Below are positions 42,434-52,355 of a stretch of DNA of 64,000 nucleotides, piece after piece. Within the stretch, counting starts at the first letter, position 1. Every line of letters begins with the position of its first letter. The DNA is from Ascoidea rubescens DSM 1968 (lineage: Eukaryota; Ascomycota; Saccharomycetes; Ascoideales; Ascoideaceae). The notes beneath the pieces are model-generated. The model worked only from the letters and a program-made list of their open reading frames with translations, did not search any database and was not told the DNA's origin. The stretch covers positions 1,617,428 to 1,681,427 of the forward strand of contig NW_017962913.1 of NCBI RefSeq assembly GCF_001661345.1, given 5' to 3'. Position numbers and translations under genes: made by a program.

Positions 42434-45400
42434 ATGCCTGTCCACAACAACAAAATGGCCCAGTTCAGCGACAAGCCCAACTCGGTGCTCTATGCCCTCT
42501 TCAGCTTTCGCAAGACCACCTTCAGTCTCATAGCAATCCTCACCTACACTGTTATCGTTATCTTGGTTTCCTACTCATCAGCCCTAGGCTCCTGGGGCAG
42601 CAGTGCCAACAACCAGCAATGGGATGGAGACTCCTGGAACGACTTGCAAATCCTTTCCCAGTTCCCTCATCCCTACGACTCCCATGCCAACGACGACGTC
42701 TACCACTTTCTTCTCGACAAAGTTCGCTACTACCAGTCGTTGAATCCGGACCATATACAGGTCGAGAGCGACTTTGCCAATTCGAGCTTGTTCAAACAAA
42801 AGGACGTCTTCAACAGCTCTTCCACCACTGCCAGAATCATCTACTTTGAGAGTGGAAACATATATGTCAAGATCAAAGGCCTGCAGGGCGATTCCTTGAC
42901 TGACGTTTTGATAAGTGCTCATTACGACAGTGTCCCCACCAGCTATGGAACCACCGATGATGGAATGGGCATTGCTTCAATGCTAGGAATACTCAATTAC
43001 TATGCCACTTTTAAAATCAAACCACTCAGAAACATCATTTTCAACTTTAACAATAATGAAGAATTCGGCTTGTTGGGTGCAACTGCCTTTTTTAACCACC
43101 AATGGTCCAAAAATGTCGAGGCCTTTATCAATCTTGAAGGAACCGGTGGAGGTGGTAAGTCAATCCTATTCAGAACCACAGACTACAACATTGCCAGATA
43201 CTATAAATCTGTTCCTTCTCCATTTGCCTCCTCTGTCTTCCAGCAAGGTTTCAGCAATGGCTTGGTTAAAAGCGAAACAGATTACAAAGTTTATATCCAA
43301 AACGGTTTGAGAGGTTTTGATATTGCCTTTTATCGGCCAAGAGACTTGTACCATACCAAAAGAGACTCCATTAAATCAACAACAAAAAGCTCCCTATACC
43401 ACATGCTTTTCAATTCTTTAACTTTGTTGCAAAGTTTGTCCAATGAAAAAAACTCCTATGATAACGATTCTCCTGATTATCACAAAACTCCTGCTGTCTT
43501 TTTCGATCTAGCTGCCTTCTTTTTCATTGTATTTCCCTTGACTCAATTGTATATTTTAAATCTCGTTTTAATTTTTTTCATCCCCACCATAATTGGCTTG
43601 TTTTTATTAATCGTTTCTCGAAAAAATACCTGGGTTATCAAAGACCAACTATTTTCTTCCATAATAAGATTCCCTCTTTCCTTCATCTTATCCTCAATAA
43701 CAACTTATTTTCTATTGTTTCTCCTTAAACGTTATAATCCCTTAATCATCTCCAAAGATTACTATTTGCCTCTACTAGTCTCAACATGCACTTTTATCTT
43801 TATCAACTATCTGCTATTGTACCTTTTTGATAAATTTCTGAAAGTCCACGACCAAAAACTAATGATTCTACTAGAATTAACTATAATCACTTGGTTATTG
43901 CTCATATTTGACACTTTTAGAATCCAACCATCAAAATCAAAAAATACTGGCGAATATATCCTGACAATATGCTTCCTTTGTCTCTCAGTTCCAACTATTT
44001 TTGGTTTATTCATTCTTTCTCTTAAAAAGAAAATCCCAAAATCCTACAAAAACTCTTCTTCCTCCTCTCCCCAATATGGCTCAACTCGTTATCATGATGA
44101 TATAAATAACAGAATCAACGAAGATTTCGATGATGCCTCAGTCACCGAAGACGAAAACCAGGAAAATTATGATGCAGATGATGATGACGACGATGACGAT
44201 GATCAGAATAGAAATATTAATGACTCTGATAATGAAATCATCGATAGAGAATCTCAACCACTATTATCCAATAGAGACCAAAACCAAGGAAATAGCACTT
44301 TAAGCCATTTTACAGCAGTTTCCCACAACAACGAACAATCGCCATCACCATCACCATCAAATCATAAGATATTCTCAACTTTAAACTACGATTGGTCAAT
44401 TCAGTTTTTATTGCTAGTCCCTGTTTTTGCCTTCTTTGTTTATTCAATCAGTATAAGACTACTAGAAGGCTTAAGCCAAACTGTTCAAGAAAGCGACAAT
44501 TCAGTGGCTTTCCTATTCCAAGCCATCTTTATGATTTCAGCTTTATTAACTCTTCCATTATTACCATTTGTTCATAAAATCAAATTTTTTATCATTGGCA
44601 TATTTTTTGTAATAATTGTATTAGGAAACTTATTCCTAATCAATGAATATCCCTTTAGTTATGCAAAACCCTTGAAGGTCCGCTTCTTACAAAAAATCAA
44701 TTTGGATACAACTGAAAAGAATTCCAATATAGTCATATTTAGTAAACAAGGTTTTATGAAAAGTATATTGGAGGATTTGCCATCAGTAAAAGCTAATAAT
44801 CAAAATGTATCATGCGAAAATGCTGGAGATGGAATGGAAAATTGCTATTACAAAGGATTAAGCCCAAATTTAATATCTGGCACTCAAAAAAGCACAGCTC
44901 TTGATGATTTATTTAAAATTGAAATTTTGAACAACAATAGCGGAGAACAAAACTTATCACCATATGAACCATTAAAGGCAGATTTATTGATAAAAGTTAA
45001 AGATAATAGAAACTGTGTTTTGTCATTCAATTCCACAAAATATAAGAGCTATTTGTATGGAAAATCCCCCTTGAGAACAGTAAAGATTTTCCATGATAAT
45101 AACCAGTATCAAAATAATTCTGCTCTAACCTACATGTATAGTTTACCAACATATAACACTGATAGCGAAGAAAAAAACAACAATGAGTATCAGAAGTTTG
45201 GGTCCCAAATGAATCCTGGATATTTTCGAGATGAAGACGGAAACGAGTTGTTCAGATGGTTCAAGGGCATCGACGAGGTTCAATTGCATAAAGTTGACTG
45301 GAATCAAAGCAACTACCATATCGAGTTGCAGTGGCTTCCTAGGTGGGTGGACGAGGATGGCATCGACTGGAATCAAGACGAATTGGACAAGGAAAAGGAC

Positions 45401-45583
45401 AAGAAGCTCGGTGTCGAGGTGAAATGCTACTGGGGAGAATACGATCAGCCTTCAGTTATCGATGGCAAAGTGCATCGAAAGGTGCCAGCCTTGGACGAAT
45501 TACTTCAGTATGTCCCAGACTATATCACTATCACCAACAGAATGAAGGGGTTGGTGGAGTTGACCAGACACTTTGAACTCTGA
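42434..45583 (+). CDS. PFF1: Pff1-like vacuolar M28 metalloprotease
   Basis: This is a multi-spanning M28 zinc exopeptidase-like protein of the FXNA/Pff1 type, located in the vacuolar membrane in S. cerevisiae. An N-terminal anchor (about 25-45) leads to the M28 domain with zinc-ligand motifs LISAHYDSVPTSYGTTDDGM near 160 and NNNEEFGLLGATAFF near 210, plus LEGTGGGG and FRPRDLYHTKRDS. Eight or so membrane helices follow in two groups (about 355-510 and 640-745), split by an acidic Asp/Glu/Asn linker. A C-terminal lumenal domain ends WGEYDQPS...LVELTRHFEL. Length is 1049 residues compared with 976 in yeast. Zinc-binding and catalytic residues look intact. The first ATG is at 42434, with a second at 42455; either could be used. 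The gene has at least four in-frame CTG codons, more than its neighbours. Confidence 0.93.
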   Translation: MPVHNNKMAQFSDKPNSVLYALFSFRKTTFSLIAILTYTVIVILVSYSSALGSWGSSANNQQWDGDSWNDLQILSQFPHPYDSHANDDVYHFLLDKVRYYQSLNPDHIQVESDFANSSLFKQKDVFNSSSTTARIIYFESGNIYVKIKGLQGDSLTDVLISAHYDSVPTSYGTTDDGMGIASMLGILNYYATFKIKPLRNIIFNFNNNEEFGLLGATAFFNHQWSKNVEAFINLEGTGGGGKSILFRTTDYNIARYYKSVPSPFASSVFQQGFSNGLVKSETDYKVYIQNGLRGFDIAFYRPRDLYHTKRDSIKSTTKSSLYHMLFNSLTLLQSLSNEKNSYDNDSPDYHKTPAVFFDLAAFFFIVFPLTQLYILNLVLIFFIPTIIGLFLLIVSRKNTWVIKDQLFSSIIRFPLSFILSSITTYFLLFLLKRYNPLIISKDYYLPLLVSTCTFIFINYLLLYLFDKFLKVHDQKLMILLELTIITWLLLIFDTFRIQPSKSKNTGEYILTICFLCLSVPTIFGLFILSLKKKIPKSYKNSSSSSPQYGSTRYHDDINNRINEDFDDASVTEDENQENYDADDDDDDDDDQNRNINDSDNEIIDRESQPLLSNRDQNQGNSTLSHFTAVSHNNEQSPSPSPSNHKIFSTLNYDWSIQFLLLVPVFAFFVYSISIRLLEGLSQTVQESDNSVAFLFQAIFMISALLTLPLLPFVHKIKFFIIGIFFVIIVLGNLFLINEYPFSYAKPLKVRFLQKINLDTTEKNSNIVIFSKQGFMKSILEDLPSVKANNQNVSCENAGDGMENCYYKGLSPNLISGTQKSTALDDLFKIEILNNNSGEQNLSPYEPLKADLLIKVKDNRNCVLSFNSTKYKSYLYGKSPLRTVKIFHDNNQYQNNSALTYMYSLPTYNTDSEEKNNNEYQKFGSQMNPGYFRDEDGNELFRWFKGIDEVQLHKVDWNQSNYHIELQWLPRWVDEDGIDWNQDELDKEKDKKLGVEVKCYWGEYDQPSVIDGKVHRKVPALDELLQYVPDYITITNRMKGLVELTRHFEL

Positions 45584-45925
45584 TTTGCTGGTTGTATACA
45601 ATGCTGTGTTTTGTTTTCATGTTGACCTTTGTTTATGTTTGTTCTTTAGTTCTTTTTGTGACTTTTATTTCTAGCTTCACTGCCCTTTGAATTCTAATAT
45701 CGTTTTGTTTTGCTCTTCCAGCAATATCCCCATTATTATATCATTATTATATCAGCCCCAGCTCCCGAAAAGGAAAAAAGAGGGCTTGTTACCCGGCTTG
45801 CAGCGAAAAACCAGAAAAGCTACAAATAGGAAAAGAAATAAATATTAAAGCTGATATACTTGAAGGAAAGATCGTTCAGACAATATACTAAACAGCCTGC
45901 AATCCACCCACAGCGACCTTGGAAC
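45584..45925. other. PFF1 3' end / EHD3 promoter
   Basis: A 342-bp gap between tandem plus-strand genes. A T-rich stretch follows the PFF1 stop. Further on are TTATTATATCATTATTATATCA (a 10-11-bp direct repeat at about 45731-45752) and a short GC-richer part at 45750-45815. No gene is seen. Confidence 0.5.
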
Positions 45926-47461
45926 ATGTTGGCCAGCATTACAGCTAGATCTTCTCTTGCAAAGCCTCTTTCCTCATTGCTAATAAAGAGCAGTGGGCTC
46001 TCAAGAAAATTTTATTCTACAGTACAGGACAATCAGATCTTGGTTTCCCATGATGGTCATGCTAGAATTTTGTCACTCAACAGACCTGAAAAATTAAACT
46101 CTTTGTCGTCGAGTATGTGCAAAGAGATAAGCGAAAGATTGGTTGAATATTCAAAATCAAACCTAAATAATTTGATTATATTGAATTCAACTAGTCCCAA
46201 GGCTTTTTGTGCTGGAGGAGATGTTGTTACTGCCGTTGAAAATATTAATGCCAAAAATCCTAAAGCAGCCTGTGAGTTTTTCCACCAAGAATACTCGTTG
46301 AATTATCTTTTGTCCATATATTCAAAGCCAGTAATAACCCTTATGAATGGTATTACAATGGGTGGGGGAGTTGGTTTGTCAGTTCATACACCTTTTAGAA
46401 TTGCAAGTGAAGATACCAGATTAGCCATGCCAGAGATGGATATTGGATTTATACCAGATGTAGGCACCTCTTTTTTTCTTCCCAAATTGGATGGCTCTTT
46501 AGGTTATTATTTAGCATTGACTGGTGATGATTTGATTGGAATTGACAATTTAATTGCAGGTACTGCTACCCATTATGTGCCAAAAGTCAGAATTCCTGAA
46601 TTAACCAAAAGATTAACCTCATTAACTTATCCTAATGATTTATTACAAGATATCGGCAATCAACCAAACATTTCAAATCTTTCACCTCAAACTAAAGAAT
46701 TTTTCTCGATAACCAATCAGGCTATTGAAGAATTTTCCGATTCAGTTCCTGAAAATCACAAATTCAAGTTGTCTAATCAAGAAAGACATTTAGTCGATAA
46801 AGTGTTTGATTCCAATTCTATCTATTCTGCATTTGAAACTTTAGAATCATTGATTATTAAAGCCGAAGGCTCTGAATATGCTGATTCAAAACCTTTTTTG
46901 CTTGATTTAAAAAAAAAATTAAATAAAAAATCCCCATTATCTCTTTCACTTGCTTATGAATTGTTAAACAGAGGTTCAGAATCAAATAATTATGACAGCT
47001 TGAGAGAGGAATTAGTAGCTGCACAAAACATTATTCTCAAGTCAAAATCTACTGATTTTGTTACTGGTGTCACAGAAAAATTAATCAAAAAGACTAATTC
47101 ACCTCTCTGGAAACATAAAAGTTATAATGATGTTCAAGTAAAGGATGTAACTGCACTCTTATCAACCGAAAAACTTCCATTCACTGAACTAAAAAACTAT
47201 ATTAATGAAGATAATGCAAATGTTAAATTTTCCTCCTATCCAGCAAATTTTGCATTGCCATCAGAAAACGAGGTTAAGGACTATATTACAGGCAATGACG
47301 GCACCGGTAGAGACTATGCCGTTACTCTGAAGGAAGTGTTTAATAGATTTGCGCTAAAGTATAACGATAAAGCTGGTATGAAGTGGAAGATTAAAAACAT
47401 ATTAGAAAGAAAAACCAGGCCAAATAAATTTGACAATCAATATTTAGAATGGAGTTATTGA
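45926..47461 (+). CDS. EHD3: Ehd3, mitochondrial 3-hydroxyisobutyryl-CoA hydrolase
   Basis: Ehd3 is a crotonase-fold 3-hydroxyisobutyryl-CoA hydrolase of the HIBCH type in the mitochondrial matrix. A basic presequence (MLASITARSSLAKPLSSL...RKFYST) precedes the domain ILVSHDGHARILSLNRPEKL. Oxyanion-hole and active-site blocks are SPKAFCAGGDVVTAVENI near 93, NGITMGGGVGLSVHTPFRIA, and MPEMDIGFIPDVGTSFFLPK near 168, with the catalytic acid positions present. The C-terminal part contains NPLW-like SPLWKHKSYNDV. The product of 511 residues is close to S. cerevisiae Ehd3 (500). The start is the ATG at 45926, directly in front of the presequence; the frame is open upstream only from a TTG codon. The gene converges on the Cyc8-like gene. 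Confidence 0.94.
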   Translation: MLASITARSSLAKPLSSLLIKSSGLSRKFYSTVQDNQILVSHDGHARILSLNRPEKLNSLSSSMCKEISERLVEYSKSNLNNLIILNSTSPKAFCAGGDVVTAVENINAKNPKAACEFFHQEYSLNYLLSIYSKPVITLMNGITMGGGVGLSVHTPFRIASEDTRLAMPEMDIGFIPDVGTSFFLPKLDGSLGYYLALTGDDLIGIDNLIAGTATHYVPKVRIPELTKRLTSLTYPNDLLQDIGNQPNISNLSPQTKEFFSITNQAIEEFSDSVPENHKFKLSNQERHLVDKVFDSNSIYSAFETLESLIIKAEGSEYADSKPFLLDLKKKLNKKSPLSLSLAYELLNRGSESNNYDSLREELVAAQNIILKSKSTDFVTGVTEKLIKKTNSPLWKHKSYNDVQVKDVTALLSTEKLPFTELKNYINEDNANVKFSSYPANFALPSENEVKDYITGNDGTGRDYAVTLKEVFNRFALKYNDKAGMKWKIKNILERKTRPNKFDNQYLEWSY

Positions 47462-47987
47462 GTTTGTTTTCATTAATGATCTGAAAACATGCAATTTTTT
47501 CCTGTTTTTTTGTATATATAATCATGTCTAATTTTAAATTTATTTTGGTTTTAAATATTATTCTGAACTGTATTTGCATGTTATTGCAAGACAGAACGAG
47601 TATACCAAAAAGGCGAAAGGAGTAAATTTTTGATATAAGCCATAAAAAGCACCTCCAACGAGATTCGAGCCTGTGATCTTCTGCACGTGCTTCCAAATCG
47701 TGTTTTAGTTTGAACAAAGTAAAAATATAAAATATAAAATATAAAAAAACTACAGATGAATGGTCGAATCTTACGCTAAGAAATGAAGAATCAAGAATTA
47801 AAATACCATTGCATGAAATTGTATAAAACATGTAAATCAAAAACCATAATAAATTATAATGAAATAAAAATAAAGATTTCAAACCATATTGTAAACGATC
47901 ATCAGAAATAAAACATAATATTTACATTGCAAACCACTTCATAAAATAAGAAAAAAAAATTAATGTGAAAGAGAAATTATATAAAAA
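47462..47987. other. Convergent intergenic region with an orphan B-box
   Basis: About 525 bp, AT-rich. On the minus strand at 47641-47690 there is a short GC-richer piece with GGCTCGAATCTCG (similar to a tRNA T-arm/B-box) followed by GGAGGTGC and a T run. No matching tRNA 5' half was found upstream. A CACGTG sits at 47684. ATATAAA repeats lie at 47725-47745. A 163-codon open frame on the minus strand is AT-composition driven. Confidence 0.45.
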
Positions 47988-50195
47988 CTATCTCAATTTG
48001 GAATATTGATTATTTGTTTGAGCTATAGGATAATATGGACCATAACGGTAGTCATTTTGTTGTGATGGTGGTTTATTAGCACGAATAGGATCGACTGGTG
48101 ATTGCTGAATTTGTTGTTGGGGTGGCATTGGTTGAGCCATACCAGTATGCATGTTTGGTGTTGAAGGAGGAGGAGCTGAAACAAACTGTTGTTGCATATT
48201 AATTGGGGTATATTGGTATGAACTAATTGAGCCATTGGGAGTTTGCTGTGTAGGAGAGTTTTGTGCCATTTGTTGAATAGGTTGAATTTGAAGGTGTGGT
48301 GGTTGTTGTGGTTGTTGTTGAGGCTGTTGAGGTTGAGGTTGTTGAGATTGAGGTTGAAGTTGGTGATGAGGTTGGGGTGGTGGTAAACTGGTTTGCATTT
48401 GGATCTGCATTGGGCGTTGATAACTATTAATTTGCAAGTTTTGTTGCGAATGAATTGGCATTTGCTGGAGCTGAGGAGGTTGAAGGGCAGGCTGTTGTTG
48501 CTGTTGCTGTTGTGGTTGTGGTTGTGGTTGTGGTTGTGGTTGTGGTTGTAAAGGTTCTTGAAGGGGTAAAGGTTGAGGTTGAGGTTGAGGTTGTGATTGA
48601 AGTTGTTGTTGTTGCTGTTGTTGTTGTAATAAAGGCATTTGTGGAGGAGCAGGGTATTGTAAAATTTGACTATCTGAGGTGAATCTTGAAATTGGTTTAG
48701 GGTCAGATCTTTCTCTTGTGGCTAAGGCAACTCTATCTTGAAATGAAAGTATAGTCAACTCTCTTACCATTATAACTGGAATACCGGGAGGATTGCTAGG
48801 TTCAGGAGGGGGGCCTTGTTTTCTAGTAGCAGCGTGTAAAGCTTGGGCCCTTTTTTCAAGGAAGCTTGCCATTTCTGTTTCGCCAGCTCTTTTAGCATTA
48901 AAAGCAGCTCTATCACAAGCATCTGCAGCATCTTGAGTTTGATCATCACATCTTTCATAAACTGCAGATAAACCTTGCCAGGCATTGGAAAGAGCGTCGG
49001 CAGAGGCCAATGGATTGATAATGTCTTCTAATTTTGCAGCTTGCGAAAAGGCGTATAAAGAATCCTTTAACTGACCAATTTTTAGATAGACAGTACCCAT
49101 TGCTAACCAAGGCAATGGTGAGGTTGTACATTTTGTTAGAACAGTTTGGAACATCGAATAAGCCATTGAAACATTTTCAGTCATGAAATGAGCATGACCA
49201 ACAAAGTAAAAGGGTAGGAAGTCAGCAGAATATATTTCACTCGAGTTATATTCTGGCAAGATATAAGGAGATAATAGATCAATGACTTTTCGAGGATTAA
49301 AAAACTCAGCGCTGTTTAATAATAAAAAGGATTCAATTAAATCAAAACGATAGTTTGCCTCTGAGGAAAAGCCCAAGATACTTCTAGCGTTGTGGATTGT
49401 GTTTAAAGCGCCAGTTGAATCATCAGAGCGATGTTTGGCAACAGATAATGCACACCAAAGATCTATTAGGTTGTATAATTCGATTTCAGTTGTTGGATTT
49501 ATTATCATTTTGTTTAGTTCTTCTATAGCTGTGTTGGTGTTTCCTTCAGAGGCATAAATATTGGCTAATTCGCTATGGCAAGAGTTTGCTAGAAAAACAG
49601 AATTTGAATCATATCTGTAATCAGATGGAAAAAGAGATAAACAAGTTCCAAAGGCTTCTAAAGCCTCTGATTTTGAGCCCATGCTTATAAAGACTTTGCC
49701 CTTTAAGAAGAAGATTTCGGGATCAGTATCGCAAATTAGCAGGGCCTTTTGTAGGACGTTATTTGCTTCTGTCGGGTCATCAGATATGAGGTAACATCTT
49801 GCTAATTCTACAAGTAAATTTGAATCATTTGATAGGGTTGGATATTGGCTTATAGCATTTTTCATGAGAGTTAATACCTTTGAGCAGTCAGAAGTTTTGC
49901 TATTTATGGAGGGATTTAAACGATAGGAAGTAGCTAGAGTACAGATGGCTTTACCGTTGGCGGGATTATGTTCCAAGGCTCTTTCACAAGAAGATATTGC
50001 TATTTTAAATTCATTTAGAGATAGGGCGAAAGAAGCAGTATATGCCCAAGTTTCGGATATACTTAAGGAAAAAGAGGATGAATCATCTTGTTGAGATAGA
50101 GTGATTATTGAGCTGTTGTTGGGAGAGGTGTTTTGACGCTTTATTCTATTCTGCGTAGGATGAGGAGATTCGAGTTGTCTGTGTTTTGAAGGCAT
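47988..50195 (-). CDS. Divergent Cyc8/Ssn6-like TPR co-repressor
   Basis: This is a 735-residue protein with about ten TPR-like repeats (residues 45-440) and a Gln/Pro-rich C-terminal half. Read against S. cerevisiae Cyc8 (Ssn6, partner of Tup1) from memory, the repeats are collinear: SETWAYTASFAL with ETWLSIASLAE, LVELARCYLISDDPTEA with LGHCYLMLDDLQRA, FFNPRKVIDLL with FYDPQKALDYL, and AVYERCDDQTQDAADACDRA with TLYETCNNQLSDALDAYKQA. True Cyc8 is among the most conserved yeast proteins, and identity here is low. This is probably a fast-evolving paralogue or an unusual orthologue. CAA/CAG-type runs encode Gln-Pro repeats at about 48490-48630. It starts at the ATG at 50195 and faces a 6.3-kb gene-free region, so long-range control is plausible. 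Confidence 0.8.
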   Translation of the reverse strand: MPSKHRQLESPHPTQNRIKRQNTSPNNSSIITLSQQDDSSSFSLSISETWAYTASFALSLNEFKIAISSCERALEHNPANGKAICTLATSYRLNPSINSKTSDCSKVLTLMKNAISQYPTLSNDSNLLVELARCYLISDDPTEANNVLQKALLICDTDPEIFFLKGKVFISMGSKSEALEAFGTCLSLFPSDYRYDSNSVFLANSCHSELANIYASEGNTNTAIEELNKMIINPTTEIELYNLIDLWCALSVAKHRSDDSTGALNTIHNARSILGFSSEANYRFDLIESFLLLNSAEFFNPRKVIDLLSPYILPEYNSSEIYSADFLPFYFVGHAHFMTENVSMAYSMFQTVLTKCTTSPLPWLAMGTVYLKIGQLKDSLYAFSQAAKLEDIINPLASADALSNAWQGLSAVYERCDDQTQDAADACDRAAFNAKRAGETEMASFLEKRAQALHAATRKQGPPPEPSNPPGIPVIMVRELTILSFQDRVALATRERSDPKPISRFTSDSQILQYPAPPQMPLLQQQQQQQQLQSQPQPQPQPLPLQEPLQPQPQPQPQPQPQQQQQQQPALQPPQLQQMPIHSQQNLQINSYQRPMQIQMQTSLPPPQPHHQLQPQSQQPQPQQPQQQPQQPPHLQIQPIQQMAQNSPTQQTPNGSISSYQYTPINMQQQFVSAPPPSTPNMHTGMAQPMPPQQQIQQSPVDPIRANKPPSQQNDYRYGPYYPIAQTNNQYSKLR

Positions 50196-50916
50196 TATAA
50201 AGGAATATATTATAGATAATTAGATAATTAAAGGGTTAAAGGATTAAAGAATTGGAGTGTCTTCAAGTTGTTTTCAAGTTGTTTAATTGTTTTTAAGGTG
50301 TTTTCAAGGTATAAAAGCTTTGTTTGTGGATTATATTATATAGGTTTTGTTATATTATAGTTATAGAGGTGGTTATAATATTGCAGGATGGCAAGACGGT
50401 TTGATTGCAAATGAAATGTAAGATTTTAAATTAATAAGATTAATAAGATTAATAAGATTTATAAAATTTATAGTGATGAATGAAATTATAAAAACAAGAT
50501 CCAAAAAATGAAACTAAAAAAAAACAATAGACAAAAAATTAGGAATTAGAAAATTAGAATTAGATTGTTCAAAGAGAAGAAAAATAAAAAGGTGAGAAAA
50601 GCGGAAGAGAAGTAGAAGAGTATTTATAACAAAAAACAAATCAAGTTTTTGTAGCAATATAGTGGGAGAAAGTATATAAGATTAATGAAATAAATGGATA
50701 ATAAATGAAACAGATAATTTAAATTAAAATGCGGAATTTAATAACAAATTAAATTTTCTGATTGAAAGAGAAATTAAAATTATAGAAAAGTGAAATGAAA
50801 TTGAAGTAAATGCAAATCAAAAAGCCAATTGAAAAGGAGGAATCAAAGTTTTTTGCTTTAGTGTTTTGGTTGTTGGAGATTAGTGCAGTTACTGTTTAGA
50901 ATTTAGGATTTAAGAT

Positions 50917-50925
50917 TTAGGGTTT
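50917..50925. promoter_or_regulatory. Telobox TTAGGGTTT
   Basis: The exact inverse of the AAACCCTAA found upstream of GCN20, about 720 bp upstream of the Cyc8-like gene. A possible Tbf1-type site. Confidence 0.3.
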
Positions 50926-51680
50926 GAATTTTAGAGGAAACTAAGGTTTGTGTGATTGGCACGCATAATTGTGTTTGGATAGTGCGCTGAACTGCAGTTA
51001 GCTGGATATGCGGTTGCAACGAGCCACGTTCGGGCATCTAGTGCAGTGGCTCAAACATGATTATGCAGAACGGAGACAGCAGTGCAGTGCGGTAGTGCAC
51101 AGGATCTAGCACACATTTGTTGTGTCTTGCTGCTTTGCGCGCGCAGGCTGCCTGGAAATGCAGCTGCCAGACATTTTGAACCAGCCGACCAATTGAGCTG
51201 CGGCTTTAGCCTCAGGTGTTCCATTAGCTTTTAGCGCAGTTAACGCAGTCGAGTCACTGTGATATACGAGCGTATACAGCCAGAATGCCGGTTTCCCTCA
51301 TAAGAGTCTCCATTCGATTGGAGGCCCCCCTTTTTTGCTCATGTTAGAATGAAATGGTTTTGCTTTTAGTGGTGGTTGTAGTCGTGTAATAAAATTCTTC
51401 TTTCTCTTCTTGATGATCTTTTAACTTGTATGTTTAATGATTCAATGATATTTAAAACTTAATATTTTTGGTCCTTATTACGAACAGTTGTTTCGATTAT
51501 TTTGTTAGTGGTACATAATTAGAGATTGGCCGTATTTAGCACTTTAGCACTTTGGCATTTTAGTCTTTCCGTAGTTCAGCATTTCAACAATTATTTAGAT
51601 TCATTATACTTAACCTCATAATGAGGGTTTGGCGGCTCAGACCAGTATGAAAGTAATGTGAATGTTGAATAGATTTTTAT

Positions 51681-51710
51681 AAACTTTTGTGAACTTTTGT
51701 GAACTTTTGT
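51681..51710. repeat. Three 10-bp units RAACTTTTGT
   Basis: Three head-to-tail units, AAACTTTTGT followed by two GAACTTTTGT, inside the gene-free region. Confidence 0.9.
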
Positions 51711-52275
51711 AAATTTTGATCAATACACGGAAGGTTGTGAAGTGAAAACTGAGAGGCTTTGCCGTAAACCGCTGGTGGACACATGGAAAGACTGCAAAAT
51801 GCATAAATCAAGATTGAATTGTCCATTAAAGCGATTATCTTTTTCGTAATTCTTTTTAAAAACAGATTTTTTACAAATTCAAGAAATTGGATAAAGGAAA
51901 CTGGGATAGATGTTTAGTATGTGCAATAATTTTCAGAGATACGTTTTCTTAATATAAACCCTTAGGATGTTGAAAGATTTTAGATATTTGAGATATCTGA
52001 GATATAATATGATTCATTAATAGCTCATGGGAGGAAAGTAAAAGAATAGTTAAATTTAAAGTGAATACACGCAGCCAAATAACAAGAGAGAAAGACAAAC
52101 CAGAAATAACAAAAAATAAATAAATAAATAAATGAAAATTGTAAACAAAATAAATGGATGGATAAATAAATGGGTGGATGAATAAATGAATAGACAAATA
52201 ATGAATAGACAAATAATAAAAAGAGCCAAAGAATAAGTTGGAGAAATAAACGAAATAAATAGGCTAGATAAAACA

Positions 52276-52355
52276 CTAAAAATTAGATTGAGACACCAAA
52301 GGCTATCGCTGTTAGTAACCAAAAAGATGCATATTTGTTGTGATTTTAATACATA
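52276..52355 (-). other. Intron-like splice-signal triad in the gene-free region
   Basis: On the minus strand a GTATGT donor (starting at 52355), a perfect TACTAAC (52311-52317) and a TTTTTAG acceptor (ending at 52276) enclose 80 bp with the spacing of the proven introns here. It would join an ATG at 52380 (MNQNTCAE) to a hydrophobic, Leu/Phe/Tyr/Ile-rich open frame ending at 52025, about 91 codons in all. The second exon is largely (TTTA)n, so coding is doubtful. A spliced non-coding transcript is the alternative. Confidence 0.35.

Noticed and set aside
47391-47882. 163-codon minus-strand open frame between EHD3 and the Cyc8-like gene
   Set aside because: No ATG at its start, overlaps the EHD3 end, and its Phe/Ile/Leu richness is what AT-rich DNA gives.
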